Positions 8,444-18,781 of a DNA stretch of 48,200 nucleotides are shown in pieces. Each line of letters begins with the position of its first letter. Position 1 is the first letter of the stretch. The stretch comes from Pseudomonadota bacterium. Lineage in GTDB: Bacteria; Pseudomonadota; Gammaproteobacteria; Burkholderiales; Thiobacillaceae. A model generated the notes under the pieces. The model made no database searches. It was given only the letters and a program-made list of their open reading frames with translations, and was not told where the DNA came from. Both the position numbers and the translations under genes were made by a program. The stretch is taken from NCBI GenBank assembly GCA_021784115.1, contig JAJXTE010000004.1, forward strand, positions 1 through 48,200, given 5' to 3'.

Positions 8444-8609
8444 ATAACGAATAACTACCCGCATCACACTCGGCCCAGGGCAAACAGTTAACGCGTAACC
8501 ATCTTCGCCACCTCAGCGCACGGCCTCCCCCTTCTGCGCCACCTCGACTGAATCGAGTCAGCGGGGATGAAGGCGAGCACTGTTCGAGCTCCGCCAAACT
8601 CTAATCAAG

Positions 8610-8870
8610 GCGGCGGGCACGTTTTGTGTGCCCTGCCAGGGCGAGTTGCGCAGCCGCCCCGAGGCTCGGTTCAGTCGAGGCCCGCCCCGAAGGGGTGGCG
8701 CAGCGGGGTCGCCTTTCTTTGGTTACCGGACGTCATGCCTTGGCATGTCGTCCCATCAAGCCAGCTTGGCGAGACAAGAAAAGTGACTAGCCGCCGGGCA
8801 TACGATCCACACGTGCTTTAGCGCGTAGTGGATCGGAGTCCCTTCAGGGGCTACCCCCGGCCAACGAACA
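8610..8870. repeat. REP-like composite intergenic element
   Basis: A GC-rich block with GCCCGCCCCGAAGGGG and cgcctttctttggttac followed by gcgagacaagaaaagtgac, which form an interrupted inverted repeat (CTTTCTTTGG against AGACAAGAAA). From memory, such blocks occur in many beta- and gammaproteobacteria between genes. Limits are approximate. Confidence 0.5.
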
Positions 8871-8946
8871 GTTGCTTATCGCGAACACATCCATTGGCCG
8901 GCTTGGCCTCTTCTTTTGGTGCTGCCCCTCTCCTCCCACTACCCCT

Positions 8947-11856
8947 TTACTGGCAGGCCTCGCATTCCTCGAAGCCAGGATCCCCCGGCCGCATCGTGCA
9001 GGCCTTGCCCTCGATCTCCGGCTCCGGCAGGTTGGCCATCGCCGCGCTCATCGCGCTGCTGCCGCCGCTGCTCATCGCCCCCGCCCCGCCGCTCGACGAC
9101 ACCGCATTCAGCTCGCCGCCCTTGCCGGTGGATTTCTCCGCCGAGGTGGCGCCCAGCGTGCGCAGGTAATACGTGGTCTTCAGCCCGCGGATCCACGCCA
9201 GCTTGTAGGTGTCGTCGAGCTTCTTGCCCGAGGCGCCGGCCATGTAGATGTTGAGGCTCTGCGCCTGGTCGATCCACTTCTGGCGGCGCGAGGCGCACTC
9301 GACCAGCCAGCTGGTTTCCATCTCGAACGCGGTGGCGTAGAGCGTGCGGATGTCGGCCGGGATGCGGTCGATCTTGGCCAGGCTGCCGTCGAAGTACTTG
9401 ATGTCGGCGACCATCACTTCGTCCCACAGGCCGAGCTTCTTCAGGTCGTTGACCAGGTACTTGTTGGCGACGGTGAATTCGCCCGACAGGTTCGATTTGA
9501 CGTAGATGTTCTGGTAGGTCGGCTCGATCGACGCGGAGACGCCGACGATGTTGGCGATGGTCGCGGTCGGCGCGATCGCCAGGCAGTTTGAGTTGCGCAT
9601 GCCGTACTGGCCGATGCGGGCACGCAGGCTGTCCCAGTCGAGCGTGCTGGAACTGTCCACTTCCAGATAGCCGCCGCGCTCTTCGGCCAGCAGTTTCAGC
9701 GAATCCTGCGGCAGGATGCCGCGGCTCCACAGGCTGCCTTCGTAGCTGGAATAGCGGCCGCGCTCTTCGGCCAATTCCGTGGACGCCCAGTAGGCCCAGT
9801 AGGCGACGGCTTCCATCGAGCGGTCGGCGAATTCCACCGCCTCGTTCGAGGCGTAGGCCACGCGCAGTTCCTGCAGCGCATCCTGGAAGCCCATGATGCC
9901 CAAGCCGACCGGACGGTGCTTGAGGTTGGAATTGCGCGCCTTGCCGACGGCGTAGTAGTTGACGTCGACCACGTTGTCGAGCATGCGCATCGCGGTGTGG
10001 ATGGTGGTCTTCAGCTTGTCGAGGTCGAGCTTGCCGTCTTTCAGATGATTGACGAGGTTGACCGAGCCGAGGTTGCACACGGCGACTTCGTGGTCGTTGG
10101 TGTTGAGCGTGATCTCGGTGCACAGGTTGGACGAGTGGACGACGCCGACGTGCTGCTGCGGGCTGCGGATGTTGCACGGGTCCTTGAACGTGATCCAGGG
10201 ATGGCCGGTCTCGAACAGCATCGACAGCATCTTGCGCCACATCTGCACGGCAGGGATGCGCTTATACAGCTTGATCTCGCCGCGGTCGGCCTTGCGCTCG
10301 TATTCGGTGTAGGCCTCGGCGAACTTGCGGCCGTAGAGGTCGTGCAGGTCGGGCACGTCGTTGGGCGAGAACAGCGTCCAGTCGCCGCCTTCCATCACAC
10401 GCTGCATGAAGAGATCCGGAATCCAGTTCGCGGTGTTCATGTCGTGGGTGCGGCGGCGGTCGTCGCCGGTGTTCTTGCGCAGGTCGAGGAATTCCTCGAT
10501 ATCGAGGTGCCAGGTTTCCAGATACGCGCACACCGCGCCCTTGCGCTTGCCGCCCTGGTTGACCGCGACGGCGGTGTCGTTGACGACCTTGAGGAAGGGC
10601 ACGACGCCCTGCGACTTGCCGTTGGTGCCCTTGATGCGGGCGCCCATGGCGCGCACCGGGGTCCAGTCGTTGCCGAGGCCGCCGGCGTACTTCTGCAGCA
10701 TGGCGTTTTCCTTGATGGCCTGGTAGATGCCGTCGAGGTCGTCGGTGACGGTGGTCAGGTAGCAGGAAGACAGCTGGCTGTGGCGGGTACCGGCGTTGAA
10801 CAGGGTCGGCGTCGAGCTCATGAAGTCGAACGAGGACAGCACCTGGTAGAACTCGATGGCGCGCGCCTCGCGGTCGATCTCGTTGATCGCCAAGCCCATC
10901 GCCACGCGCATGAAGAAGGCCTGCGGCAGTTCGATGCGCGATTCTTCGATGTGCAGGAAATAGCGGTCGTACAGGGTCTGCAGGCCGAGGTAGCCGAACT
11001 GGTAGTCGCGGCCGGCGTCGAGCACCTTGGCGAGTCGCGCGAGGTCGAACTGGCCGAGCTTCTCGTCGAGCAGTTCGGCGGCGATGCCCTTCTTGATGAA
11101 GGCGGGGAAATACTCGGCGTAGCGCTGACCCATCTGCGCCTGGGTGACGGCCTCGCCCAGCACTTCGTGGCGGATGGAATTCAGCAGCAGGCGCGCGGTG
11201 ACCAGCGAATACGCCGGGTCCTGCTCGATCATCGAGCGCGCGGCCAGCACCAGCGCCTTTTCGACTTCGGCCATCGGCACGCCGTCGTAGAGGTCGCGCA
11301 GCACGGTGTGCATGATCGGCTCGGCCTTGACGTTGTCGCCGAGGCCGGTGCAGGCGTCGGCCAGCAGGCCGGCGAGGCACGCGGTGTCGAGCGGCTTTTT
11401 CACGCCGTCCTCGATCACGTGGAGTTGGGCTTCGGGGACGCCGGCGGCCTTCTGCGCGGCGCGTTCCTGGGTGCGCTTTTCGCGGTACAGCACGTAGGAA
11501 CGTGCGACTTCATGCTCGCCCGAGCGCATCAGCGCCAGTTCGACCTGGTCCTGGATGTCCTCGATGTGGAAGGTGCCGCCGTTAGGCGCGCGCCGCAGCA
11601 GGGCCGCCGTCACCTGGCCGGTGATCGACTCGACCAGTTCGCGGATGCGCGCCGAGGCCGCCGCCTGCCCGCCCTGCACCGCGATGAAGGCCTTGGTCAC
11701 GGCGATGGCGATCTTGTTGGGCGCGAAGCCCACCACCGCGCCGTTGCGGCGGATGATCTTGTAGTCGGCGTAGCGCGTGTCAATGACCGCCACGTCGGCA
11801 GGCCCGGTGGGGGGAATGGGCGCGGATGCGGCGGATTCGGTGGCGACGTTCAGCAT
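8947..11856 (-). CDS. nrdA: Ribonucleoside-diphosphate reductase, alpha subunit
   Basis: 969 aa from the ATG at 11856, which has AAGGAG 9 nt upstream; an in-frame ATG at 11913 would add 19 residues and overlap a DnaA-box-like site just upstream. An ATP-cone regulatory domain is at the N-terminus (YKIIRRNGAVVGFAPNKIA), so overall activity should respond to dATP. The catalytic barrel shows HSQLSSCYL, NLCTEI (Asn, Cys, Glu) and VCNLGSVNL, and the C-terminus ends CEACQ, a CxxC pair for reduction by thioredoxin or glutaredoxin. It reduces ribonucleoside diphosphates with NrdB. The N-terminal 30 residues before the cone are low complexity (Ala/Pro-rich). Confidence 0.96.
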   Translation of the reverse strand: MLNVATESAASAPIPPTGPADVAVIDTRYADYKIIRRNGAVVGFAPNKIAIAVTKAFIAVQGGQAAASARIRELVESITGQVTAALLRRAPNGGTFHIEDIQDQVELALMRSGEHEVARSYVLYREKRTQERAAQKAAGVPEAQLHVIEDGVKKPLDTACLAGLLADACTGLGDNVKAEPIMHTVLRDLYDGVPMAEVEKALVLAARSMIEQDPAYSLVTARLLLNSIRHEVLGEAVTQAQMGQRYAEYFPAFIKKGIAAELLDEKLGQFDLARLAKVLDAGRDYQFGYLGLQTLYDRYFLHIEESRIELPQAFFMRVAMGLAINEIDREARAIEFYQVLSSFDFMSSTPTLFNAGTRHSQLSSCYLTTVTDDLDGIYQAIKENAMLQKYAGGLGNDWTPVRAMGARIKGTNGKSQGVVPFLKVVNDTAVAVNQGGKRKGAVCAYLETWHLDIEEFLDLRKNTGDDRRRTHDMNTANWIPDLFMQRVMEGGDWTLFSPNDVPDLHDLYGRKFAEAYTEYERKADRGEIKLYKRIPAVQMWRKMLSMLFETGHPWITFKDPCNIRSPQQHVGVVHSSNLCTEITLNTNDHEVAVCNLGSVNLVNHLKDGKLDLDKLKTTIHTAMRMLDNVVDVNYYAVGKARNSNLKHRPVGLGIMGFQDALQELRVAYASNEAVEFADRSMEAVAYWAYWASTELAEERGRYSSYEGSLWSRGILPQDSLKLLAEERGGYLEVDSSSTLDWDSLRARIGQYGMRNSNCLAIAPTATIANIVGVSASIEPTYQNIYVKSNLSGEFTVANKYLVNDLKKLGLWDEVMVADIKYFDGSLAKIDRIPADIRTLYATAFEMETSWLVECASRRQKWIDQAQSLNIYMAGASGKKLDDTYKLAWIRGLKTTYYLRTLGATSAEKSTGKGGELNAVSSSGGAGAMSSGGSSAMSAAMANLPEPEIEGKACTMRPGDPGFEECEACQ

Positions 11857-11916
11857 CGATGGGGGCTCCTTGGTGGGTGTCTCGAAAATCGGGGCGGCCG
11901 GCGTGGTGTCCACACC

Positions 11917-11925
11917 TTATGCACA
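11917..11925 (+). promoter_or_regulatory. Candidate DnaA box upstream of nrdA
   Basis: ttatgcaca matches the DnaA-box consensus TTATNCACA exactly, 61 bp before the nrdA start codon. DnaA sites are known to regulate nrdAB in E. coli. Here the role is inferred from sequence alone. Confidence 0.5.
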
Positions 11926-11950
11926 GCTTGCCCGACCCCCGCCAACAGGT

Positions 11951-11959
11951 TTATTCACA
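11951..11959 (+). promoter_or_regulatory. Second candidate DnaA box upstream of nrdA
   Basis: ttattcaca is again an exact TTATNCACA match, in the same orientation and 34 bp from the first. It overlaps the left edge of the candidate NrdR box. Confidence 0.5.
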
Positions 11960-12000
11960 ACATATTGTGGTACTGGCAGAGGCTGGATACAAATTCTAGG
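11956..12000. promoter_or_regulatory. Candidate tandem NrdR boxes upstream of nrdA
   Basis: Box 1 (11956-11969) is the near-palindrome cacaacatattgtg, with 5-bp arms CACAA/TTGTG. A weaker partner (acaaattctagg, 11989-12000) starts 32 bp from the matching point of box 1, the spacing known for paired NrdR repressor sites (about three helix turns). NrdR is the ATP/dATP-sensing repressor of reductase genes; its gene is not in the window. Confidence 0.5.
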
Positions 12001-12338
12001 TACCCAGCCCGACATGTCAACCCGGATTCGCTTTATCCGGACGACATTTTTCACGGGTGCAAAAATCCCATGGCAAATCAAGGTTTTTGCCGGACGGCAT
12101 GCCTAAAAATTGAACAGAACAGCGGAGGAATGCGGCCTGGCGCGCCGAATCGTCCGGTCGGGCCGATGAATGCGTTGAAAATCAGTTTATTAGCAGGCGT
12201 GCATGTAGTCTGACGTGCGCAAACTCTGCTGAATCTTTGCGCGGCCGGGTGCCGCGGCGAGCAGGCGCCCGCTTCCCATAAGAGGATAAGGGGAATATTG
12301 GTTATCATGGCGCAAAAAACCACAATCCAGGCCCGCCG
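12001..12338. other. Intergenic region between nrdA promoter region and purU
   Basis: About 340 bp holding divergent promoters by position. Nothing coding is seen. A short AT-rich stretch (about 12278-12305) just before purU could hold its promoter. Confidence 0.4.
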
Positions 12339-13193
12339 ATGCGTGATACCGCCGTTCTTCTGATTTCCTGCCCCGACCAGAAGGGGCTGGTCGCCGCCAT
12401 CGCCGATTTCCTGCTCAGGCACGATGCGAACATCCTGCATGCCGACCAGCACCAGGACGCCGAGCTGAAGCTGTTCCTGATGCGGGTGGAATGGGAGCTG
12501 GCGGATTTCAGCCTCGATCTGGCCGATTTCGCCGCCGCGTTCGGCCCCATCGCCGAGCGCTTCGGCATGACCTGGCGGCTCGCCGAGTCGAGCCGCAAGC
12601 AGCGCCTGGCGGTGTTCGTGTCGAAGTTTGACCATTGCATGGCCGATCTGCTCTACCGCTTCCAGAGTGGCGAGCTGCACTGCGAGCTGCCGATCATCCT
12701 GTCCAACCACGAGGACACGCGCTGGCTGGCCGATGCCTACCGCGTGCCCTACCAGCATCTGGCGGTGAACAAGGATGCCAGGCACGAGGCCGAGCACACG
12801 CAGCTGGCGATCCTGCGCGACCAGAAGATCGATTTCATCGTGCTGGCGCGCTACATGCAGGTGCTGTCGGCGGACTTCATCCGCCATTTCCCCAACCGCA
12901 TCATCAACATCCACCATTCCTTCCTGCCGGCCTTCCACGGCGCCAAGCCCTATCACCGCGCGTTCGAGCGCGGGGTGAAGCTGATCGGCGCGACCGCCCA
13001 CTACGTCACGGAGACGCTCGACGACGGGCCCATCATCGAGCAGGACGTGGCCCGCATCTCGCACCGCGACAGCCTCGACGACCTGATCAACAAGGGCGCC
13101 GACCTTGAGAAGGTGGTGCTGTCGCGCGCGGTGAAGTGGCACCTCGACAACCGCGTGCTGGTGTACGCCAACAAGACCGTCGTGTTCGACTGA
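12339..13193 (+). CDS. purU: Formyltetrahydrofolate deformylase
   Basis: 284 aa, the normal length. The N-terminal ACT domain (CPDQKGLVAAIADFLLRHDANI, about 10-80) is followed by a formyltransferase-fold catalytic domain. The catalytic signature is present: RIINIHHSFLPAFHGAKPY, with the conserved Asn/His/Ser region, and the Asp in VTETLDDGPIIEQ. It hydrolyses 10-formyl-THF to formate and THF, balancing one-carbon pools with purine synthesis. No strong ribosome site is visible before the ATG. The next gene begins 6 nt after its stop codon, so the two are likely co-transcribed. Confidence 0.95.
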   Translation: MRDTAVLLISCPDQKGLVAAIADFLLRHDANILHADQHQDAELKLFLMRVEWELADFSLDLADFAAAFGPIAERFGMTWRLAESSRKQRLAVFVSKFDHCMADLLYRFQSGELHCELPIILSNHEDTRWLADAYRVPYQHLAVNKDARHEAEHTQLAILRDQKIDFIVLARYMQVLSADFIRHFPNRIINIHHSFLPAFHGAKPYHRAFERGVKLIGATAHYVTETLDDGPIIEQDVARISHRDSLDDLINKGADLEKVVLSRAVKWHLDNRVLVYANKTVVFD

Positions 13194-13199
13194 AACGCC

Positions 13200-15373
<2,174 letters not shown>

Positions 15374-15383
15374 AGGCGAGCGC

Positions 15384-15728
15384 ATGAAGATCCTGCAGAC
15401 CGTCTCCGCCGTCAGCCTGATCGCGCTGATCTTTCTCAGCGTCGCCTGGGAATTGTGGCTGGCGCCGATCCGCCCGGGCGGCTCGCTGCTGGCGCTGAAA
15501 GCCCTGCCCCTGCTGCTGCCGCTGATGGGCATCCTCAAAGGCCGCCGCTATACCTACCAATGGGCGCCGATGCTGGTGCTGGCCTACTTCACCGAAGGCG
15601 TGGCACGCGCCTGGTCGGACACCGGCCTGTCGGCGTGGCTCGCCGGCGGCGAGGTGGCGCTGTCGGTGACGTTCTTCCTCGCCGCGATCTATTACGCCAA
15701 GTTCAGCGCACCCTCGCGCCAGGCGTAG
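15384..15728 (+). CDS. DUF2069 family small membrane protein
   Basis: 114 aa with about four hydrophobic segments (roughly 5-25, 35-50, 60-75, 85-105). The pattern PLLLPLMGILKGRRYTYQW then YFTEGVARAWSD fits the DUF2069 family, which is often found next to wrbA. Function unknown. It starts 10 nt after wrbA and ends 6 nt from the convergent exporter gene, with no terminator visible between them. Confidence 0.8.
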   Translation: MKILQTVSAVSLIALIFLSVAWELWLAPIRPGGSLLALKALPLLLPLMGILKGRRYTYQWAPMLVLAYFTEGVARAWSDTGLSAWLAGGEVALSVTFFLAAIYYAKFSAPSRQA

Positions 15729-15734
15729 GCTGCG

Positions 15735-16661
15735 TCATGTCCCTCCGCGCCGGCTGTGCAGCCCGACGATGATGACGCCGGCCAGCACCAGCGCAGACCC
15801 CGCGACCTGCGATACGGACAGGCCCTCCTGCAGGAACACGTAGGCCATGAGGATGGTGCTGACCGGCCCGACGGAGCCGATCAGCGAGGTGCTGCCGGAG
15901 CCGATGCGGCGAATGGCGTGCGACAGGAGGAACACTGGCAGCAGCGTGGAGAAGATCGCCATGGCGAGCGCGAGCTCATACACCCGCGCCGGCACAGCGA
16001 GCGCATCGACCGGGTGCGTGGCAGCGAACTGCAGCAGGCTGGCCGCAGTCGCCACGATCATCGCATACGCCGTGAAGCGTGCCGCGCCGATCCGCGCGAT
16101 GGCATGGCCCGCGCCCACCAGGTAGACCGAGTAGGACAAGGTGCTGGCGAACACCAGCGAAGCCCCCACCACGAGGCCGCCCCGCATCGTTCCCACGTCG
16201 TGGACGAACACCAGCGCAATCCCCGCGTAGCACACCACCATCGCCGCCATGACCGTCCTGCTGATGGCACGCTTGTAGATCAGCGCCGACAGGATCACCG
16301 TCATCGTCGGATAAAGGAACAGGATCAGCCGCTCCAGCCCGGCGGAGATAGTTTGCAGCCCGAGGAAATCCAGGAAACTCGACAGGTAGTAGCCGATCAG
16401 CCCCAGTATCACGACGAGAACCCGGTCATGCCGGCTGAGCGGCTCGGCATGCTGGCGTCGGGCCCACAGCGCGACGCCGATGAAGAACGGCACCGAGAAC
16501 GCCATGCGCAAGGCCAGCAGCGTCACCGCGTCGACACGATCGAGGTAGGCCAGCTTGACCAGAATGGCCTTGGCCGAAAAACCGACCGCCGCGAGCAGCG
16601 CGAAGATCACGCCGACGAACGCATCCTGATTGGTCAACCTGCTTTGTGTATCGTTTGCCAT
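15735..16661 (-). CDS. EamA/DMT-family transporter
   Basis: 308 aa with ten predicted membrane segments in two EamA halves (about 15-150 and 160-300). Typical blocks are FALLAAVGFSAKAILVKLAY at the start of the first half and LIGSVGPVSTILMAYVFLQE near the end of the second. Members export amino acids, metabolites or nucleobases; the substrate cannot be read from sequence. It stands alone on this strand. Confidence 0.85.
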   Translation of the reverse strand: MANDTQSRLTNQDAFVGVIFALLAAVGFSAKAILVKLAYLDRVDAVTLLALRMAFSVPFFIGVALWARRQHAEPLSRHDRVLVVILGLIGYYLSSFLDFLGLQTISAGLERLILFLYPTMTVILSALIYKRAISRTVMAAMVVCYAGIALVFVHDVGTMRGGLVVGASLVFASTLSYSVYLVGAGHAIARIGAARFTAYAMIVATAASLLQFAATHPVDALAVPARVYELALAMAIFSTLLPVFLLSHAIRRIGSGSTSLIGSVGPVSTILMAYVFLQEGLSVSQVAGSALVLAGVIIVGLHSRRGGT

Positions 16662-17031
16662 GATGAGCGGACCCTGAGGGGGCTACAGCGGGTCGTCGGC
16701 AAACAGGGCGCACTGCGGTCAGACCCGCAGTGCCCCGTGAAGAAAAATCAAGTTAAAAGAGGAGCGGACTGCGACAAGGGGATAGCGTCCCCCGCCACAG
16801 TCGTTTGGCGAAGCCTGTTGTGCAAGCGATGGCGTGTTGCGTGTTCATGGGTGCAAGCCTAGCGGTACGAACAAGCCGGGTCAATGGAAACGCTGAACAA
16901 GTCCTTCGACTGGCTCAGGACGAACGGCAAGTGGTTGATTCCGTTCGTGGTGAGCCTGTCGAACGCTCGCCTGAGCAAAGTCGAAGGGCATGAGCGGAAT
17001 CAATGTGTTCAGCGTTTCCGTATGGCCAACC
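16662..17031. other. Intergenic region with an inverted-repeat element
   Basis: 370 bp between the exporter start and the leuA stop codon. 16662-16885 shows no clear feature beyond likely promoter sequence for the exporter. 16886-17019 is an inverted-repeat element (listed separately). Confidence 0.6.
16886..17019. mobile_element. 134-bp palindromic element with 14-bp terminal inverted repeats (MITE- or BIME-like)
   Basis: The ends are GGAAACGCTGAACA (16886-16899) and its exact reverse complement (17006-17019). Nested inside are further inverted pairs: ccttcgac...ctcagg against its complement at about 16971-16987, and GACGAACGG against CCGTTCGT. The left inner core matches the repeat at 8419-8443. 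It encodes nothing and lies 12 bp past the leuA stop, where it may also act as a terminator. Confidence 0.7.
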
Positions 17032-18567
17032 TCACACCTGCGGATGCGCGCGCTCGCGCTTGCTGTGCAGCTTGTTGAGCGCATGCAGGTAGGCCTTGGC
17101 CGAGGCCACCACGATGTCGGTGTCGGCGCCCTGCCCGTTCACCACGCGGCCGTCCAGCGCCAGCCGCACCGTCACCTCGCCCTGTGCATCGGTCCCGCTG
17201 GTGATATTGTTCACCGAATAAAGCAGCAGGTCCGCCCCGCTGTTGACCACCGATTCAAGCGCCTTGAACGTCGCGTCGACCGGACCCGAGCCGTCGCCCC
17301 CGGCCTGCTTCTCGGCGCCGTCGTCGGTAAATACCAGCCTGGCGTGCGGCACCTCGCCGGTCTCCGAGCACACTTTCATCGACACCAGCTTGAAGCGCTC
17401 GTGCTCGGCGGCGTAGCCTTCGTCGGAAACCAGCGCCTGCAGGTCCTCGTCGAAGATTTCGCGCTTCTTGTCGGCGAGGTTCTTGAAGCGGGCGAACGCG
17501 GTGTTGAGCGCCTCTTCGGTCTCCAGAACAATGCCCAACTCGGCAAGCTTGCTCTTGAACGCGGCGCGGCCGGAGAGCTTGCCCAAAGTAAGACGATTGG
17601 CGTTCCAGCCCACGTCCTCGGCCCGCATGATCTCGTAGGTCTCGCGGTGCTTCAGCACGCCGTCCTGGTGGATGCCGGATTCATGCGCGAACGCATTGGC
17701 GCCGACGATGGCCTTGTTCGGCTGCACCGGGTAGCCGGTGATGGTGGAGACGAGCTTGGACGCCGGCACGATCTGGGTGGCGTCGATGCGCGTGTCGCAG
17801 TGGAAGACGTCCTTGCGGGTGCGCACCGCCATCACGATTTCTTCCAGCGAGGCGTTGCCGGCGCGCTCGCCGAGGCCGTTGATGGTGCACTCGACCTGGC
17901 GCGCGCCGTTCATCACCGCGGCGAGCGAGTTGGCGACGGCCATGCCGAGGTCGTTGTGGCAGTGGGTCGACCAGATGACCTTGTCCGAACCGGGCACGCG
18001 CTCGATCAGCTGCTTCATGCGCTCGCCCCACAAGGCCGGAATGCTGTAGCCGACGGTGTCGGGCACGTTGATGGTCTTGGCGCCGGCCTTGATCACCTCG
18101 TCGAAGATGCGGACGAGGAACTCCATGTCGGAACGCACCGCGTCCTCGGCCGAGAACTCGACGTCGTCGGTGTATTCGAGCGCGAGCTTCACCGCCTTCA
18201 CCGCCGCTTCCACCACCTGGTCGGGCTGCATGCGCAGCTTCTTTTCCATGTGGATAGGGCTGGTGGCGATGAAGGTGTGGATGCGCCCCGACTTCGCCGG
18301 CTTGATCGCGCCGCCGGCGGCATGGATGTCACGCTCGTTGGCGCGCGCCAGCGAACACACGGTCGAGTTCTGGATCGTTTCGGAGATCGTACGGATTGCT
18401 TCGGCGTCACCCGGGCTGGCGGCGGCGAACCCCGCCTCGATCACGTCGACGCCAAGCTTTTCCAGCTGGCGTGCGATGCGGACTTTCTCGTCCTTGGTCA
18501 TCGACGCGCCGGGGCTTTGCTCGCCGTCGCGCAAGGTGGTATCGAAAATAAACAAACGGTCTTTCAT
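17032..18567 (-). CDS. leuA: 2-isopropylmalate synthase
   Basis: 511 aa. First committed step of leucine synthesis: acetyl-CoA plus 2-oxoisovalerate. The N-terminal TIM barrel shows [16 protein letters not shown], the metal-binding [13 protein letters not shown], and the second signature in the [17 protein letters not shown] region. The C-terminal domain (about 390-511, with [11 protein letters not shown] and [14 protein letters not shown]) is the leucine-feedback LeuA dimer domain. The ATG at 18567 has GGAG 6 nt upstream; an ATG 12 nt earlier lacks one. A TATAAT box at 18621-18626 suggests its own promoter. It follows ilvBHC-psd-pssA in the usual betaproteobacterial order. Confidence 0.96.
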   Translation of the reverse strand: MKDRLFIFDTTLRDGEQSPGASMTKDEKVRIARQLEKLGVDVIEAGFAAASPGDAEAIRTISETIQNSTVCSLARANERDIHAAGGAIKPAKSGRIHTFIATSPIHMEKKLRMQPDQVVEAAVKAVKLALEYTDDVEFSAEDAVRSDMEFLVRIFDEVIKAGAKTINVPDTVGYSIPALWGERMKQLIERVPGSDKVIWSTHCHNDLGMAVANSLAAVMNGARQVECTINGLGERAGNASLEEIVMAVRTRKDVFHCDTRIDATQIVPASKLVSTITGYPVQPNKAIVGANAFAHESGIHQDGVLKHRETYEIMRAEDVGWNANRLTLGKLSGRAAFKSKLAELGIVLETEEALNTAFARFKNLADKKREIFDEDLQALVSDEGYAAEHERFKLVSMKVCSETGEVPHARLVFTDDGAEKQAGGDGSGPVDATFKALESVVNSGADLLLYSVNNITSGTDAQGEVTVRLALDGRVVNGQGADTDIVVASAKAYLHALNKLHSKRERAHPQV

Positions 18568-18620
18568 GGCAGGCTCCATGGAGGGTCGGGGCCGATTTCG
18601 ATGTCGTCTCGGGCCGAGGC

Positions 18621-18626
18621 ATTATA
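18621..18626 (-). promoter_or_regulatory. -10 element of a leuA promoter
   Basis: A perfect TATAAT on the minus strand (plus: attata) about 54 bp before the leuA start. The hexamer 17 bp upstream (CCTGTT) is a weak -35. Predicted transcript leader is about 45 nt. Confidence 0.5.
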
Positions 18627-18677
18627 AATGGGGTGCCGCGAGAAACAGGCGGCGCGGGGTACTGCGGGGGGAGGGGT

Positions 18678-18767
18678 TCAGTATGTGCGCGCGACGCGCA
18701 GCAGCAGGCTGCCGAACAGGACGTTCGACAGGCAGAGAAGATAGGACGGGTGCGACTGATTAGACAT
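18678..18767 (-). CDS. Putative 29-aa leucine-rich small ORF between pssA and leuA
   Basis: ATG at 18767, stop at 18678, starting 14 nt after the pssA stop. Seven of 29 residues are Leu, with a hydrophobic core YLLCLSNVLFGSLLL and a basic C-terminus (RVARTY). It could be a tiny membrane protein or a leader-like peptide. It lies upstream of the predicted leuA promoter, so classic attenuation would need transcription from pssA. Only a weak GGA precedes the ATG. Not verified as expressed. Confidence 0.3.
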   Translation of the reverse strand: MSNQSHPSYLLCLSNVLFGSLLLRVARTY

Positions 18768-18781
18768 GGTCCAAATTCTAT

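Larger units (their letters stand above)
8311..8946. other. nrdA-nrdB spacer, filled with intergenic repeats
   Basis: 636 bp between the nrdA stop and the nrdB start. It holds a TTCGACAGGCTC palindromic repeat (8405-8443), a second repeat-like block at about 8610-8870, and an inverted pair GATCCAC/GTGGATC at about 8804-8834. No ORF in it looks like a protein. An extra promoter for nrdB may lie near its own start, but I cannot point to a strong one. Confidence 0.6.

Noticed and set aside
8567-9169. Short ORFs in the nrdA-nrdB spacer and over the nrdA 3' end as genes
   Set aside because: They coincide with REP-type repeat sequence or lie antisense to nrdA; no ribosome sites or family features.
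9916-12213. Very long open frame on the plus strand opposite nrdA
   Set aside because: Antisense shadow of a high-GC gene: no ribosome site, low-complexity His/Val/Arg-rich translation, and the nrdA reading is certain.
16990-18627. Plus-strand 545-codon frame opposite leuA
   Set aside because: Shadow ORF; leuA motifs are unambiguous on the other strand.
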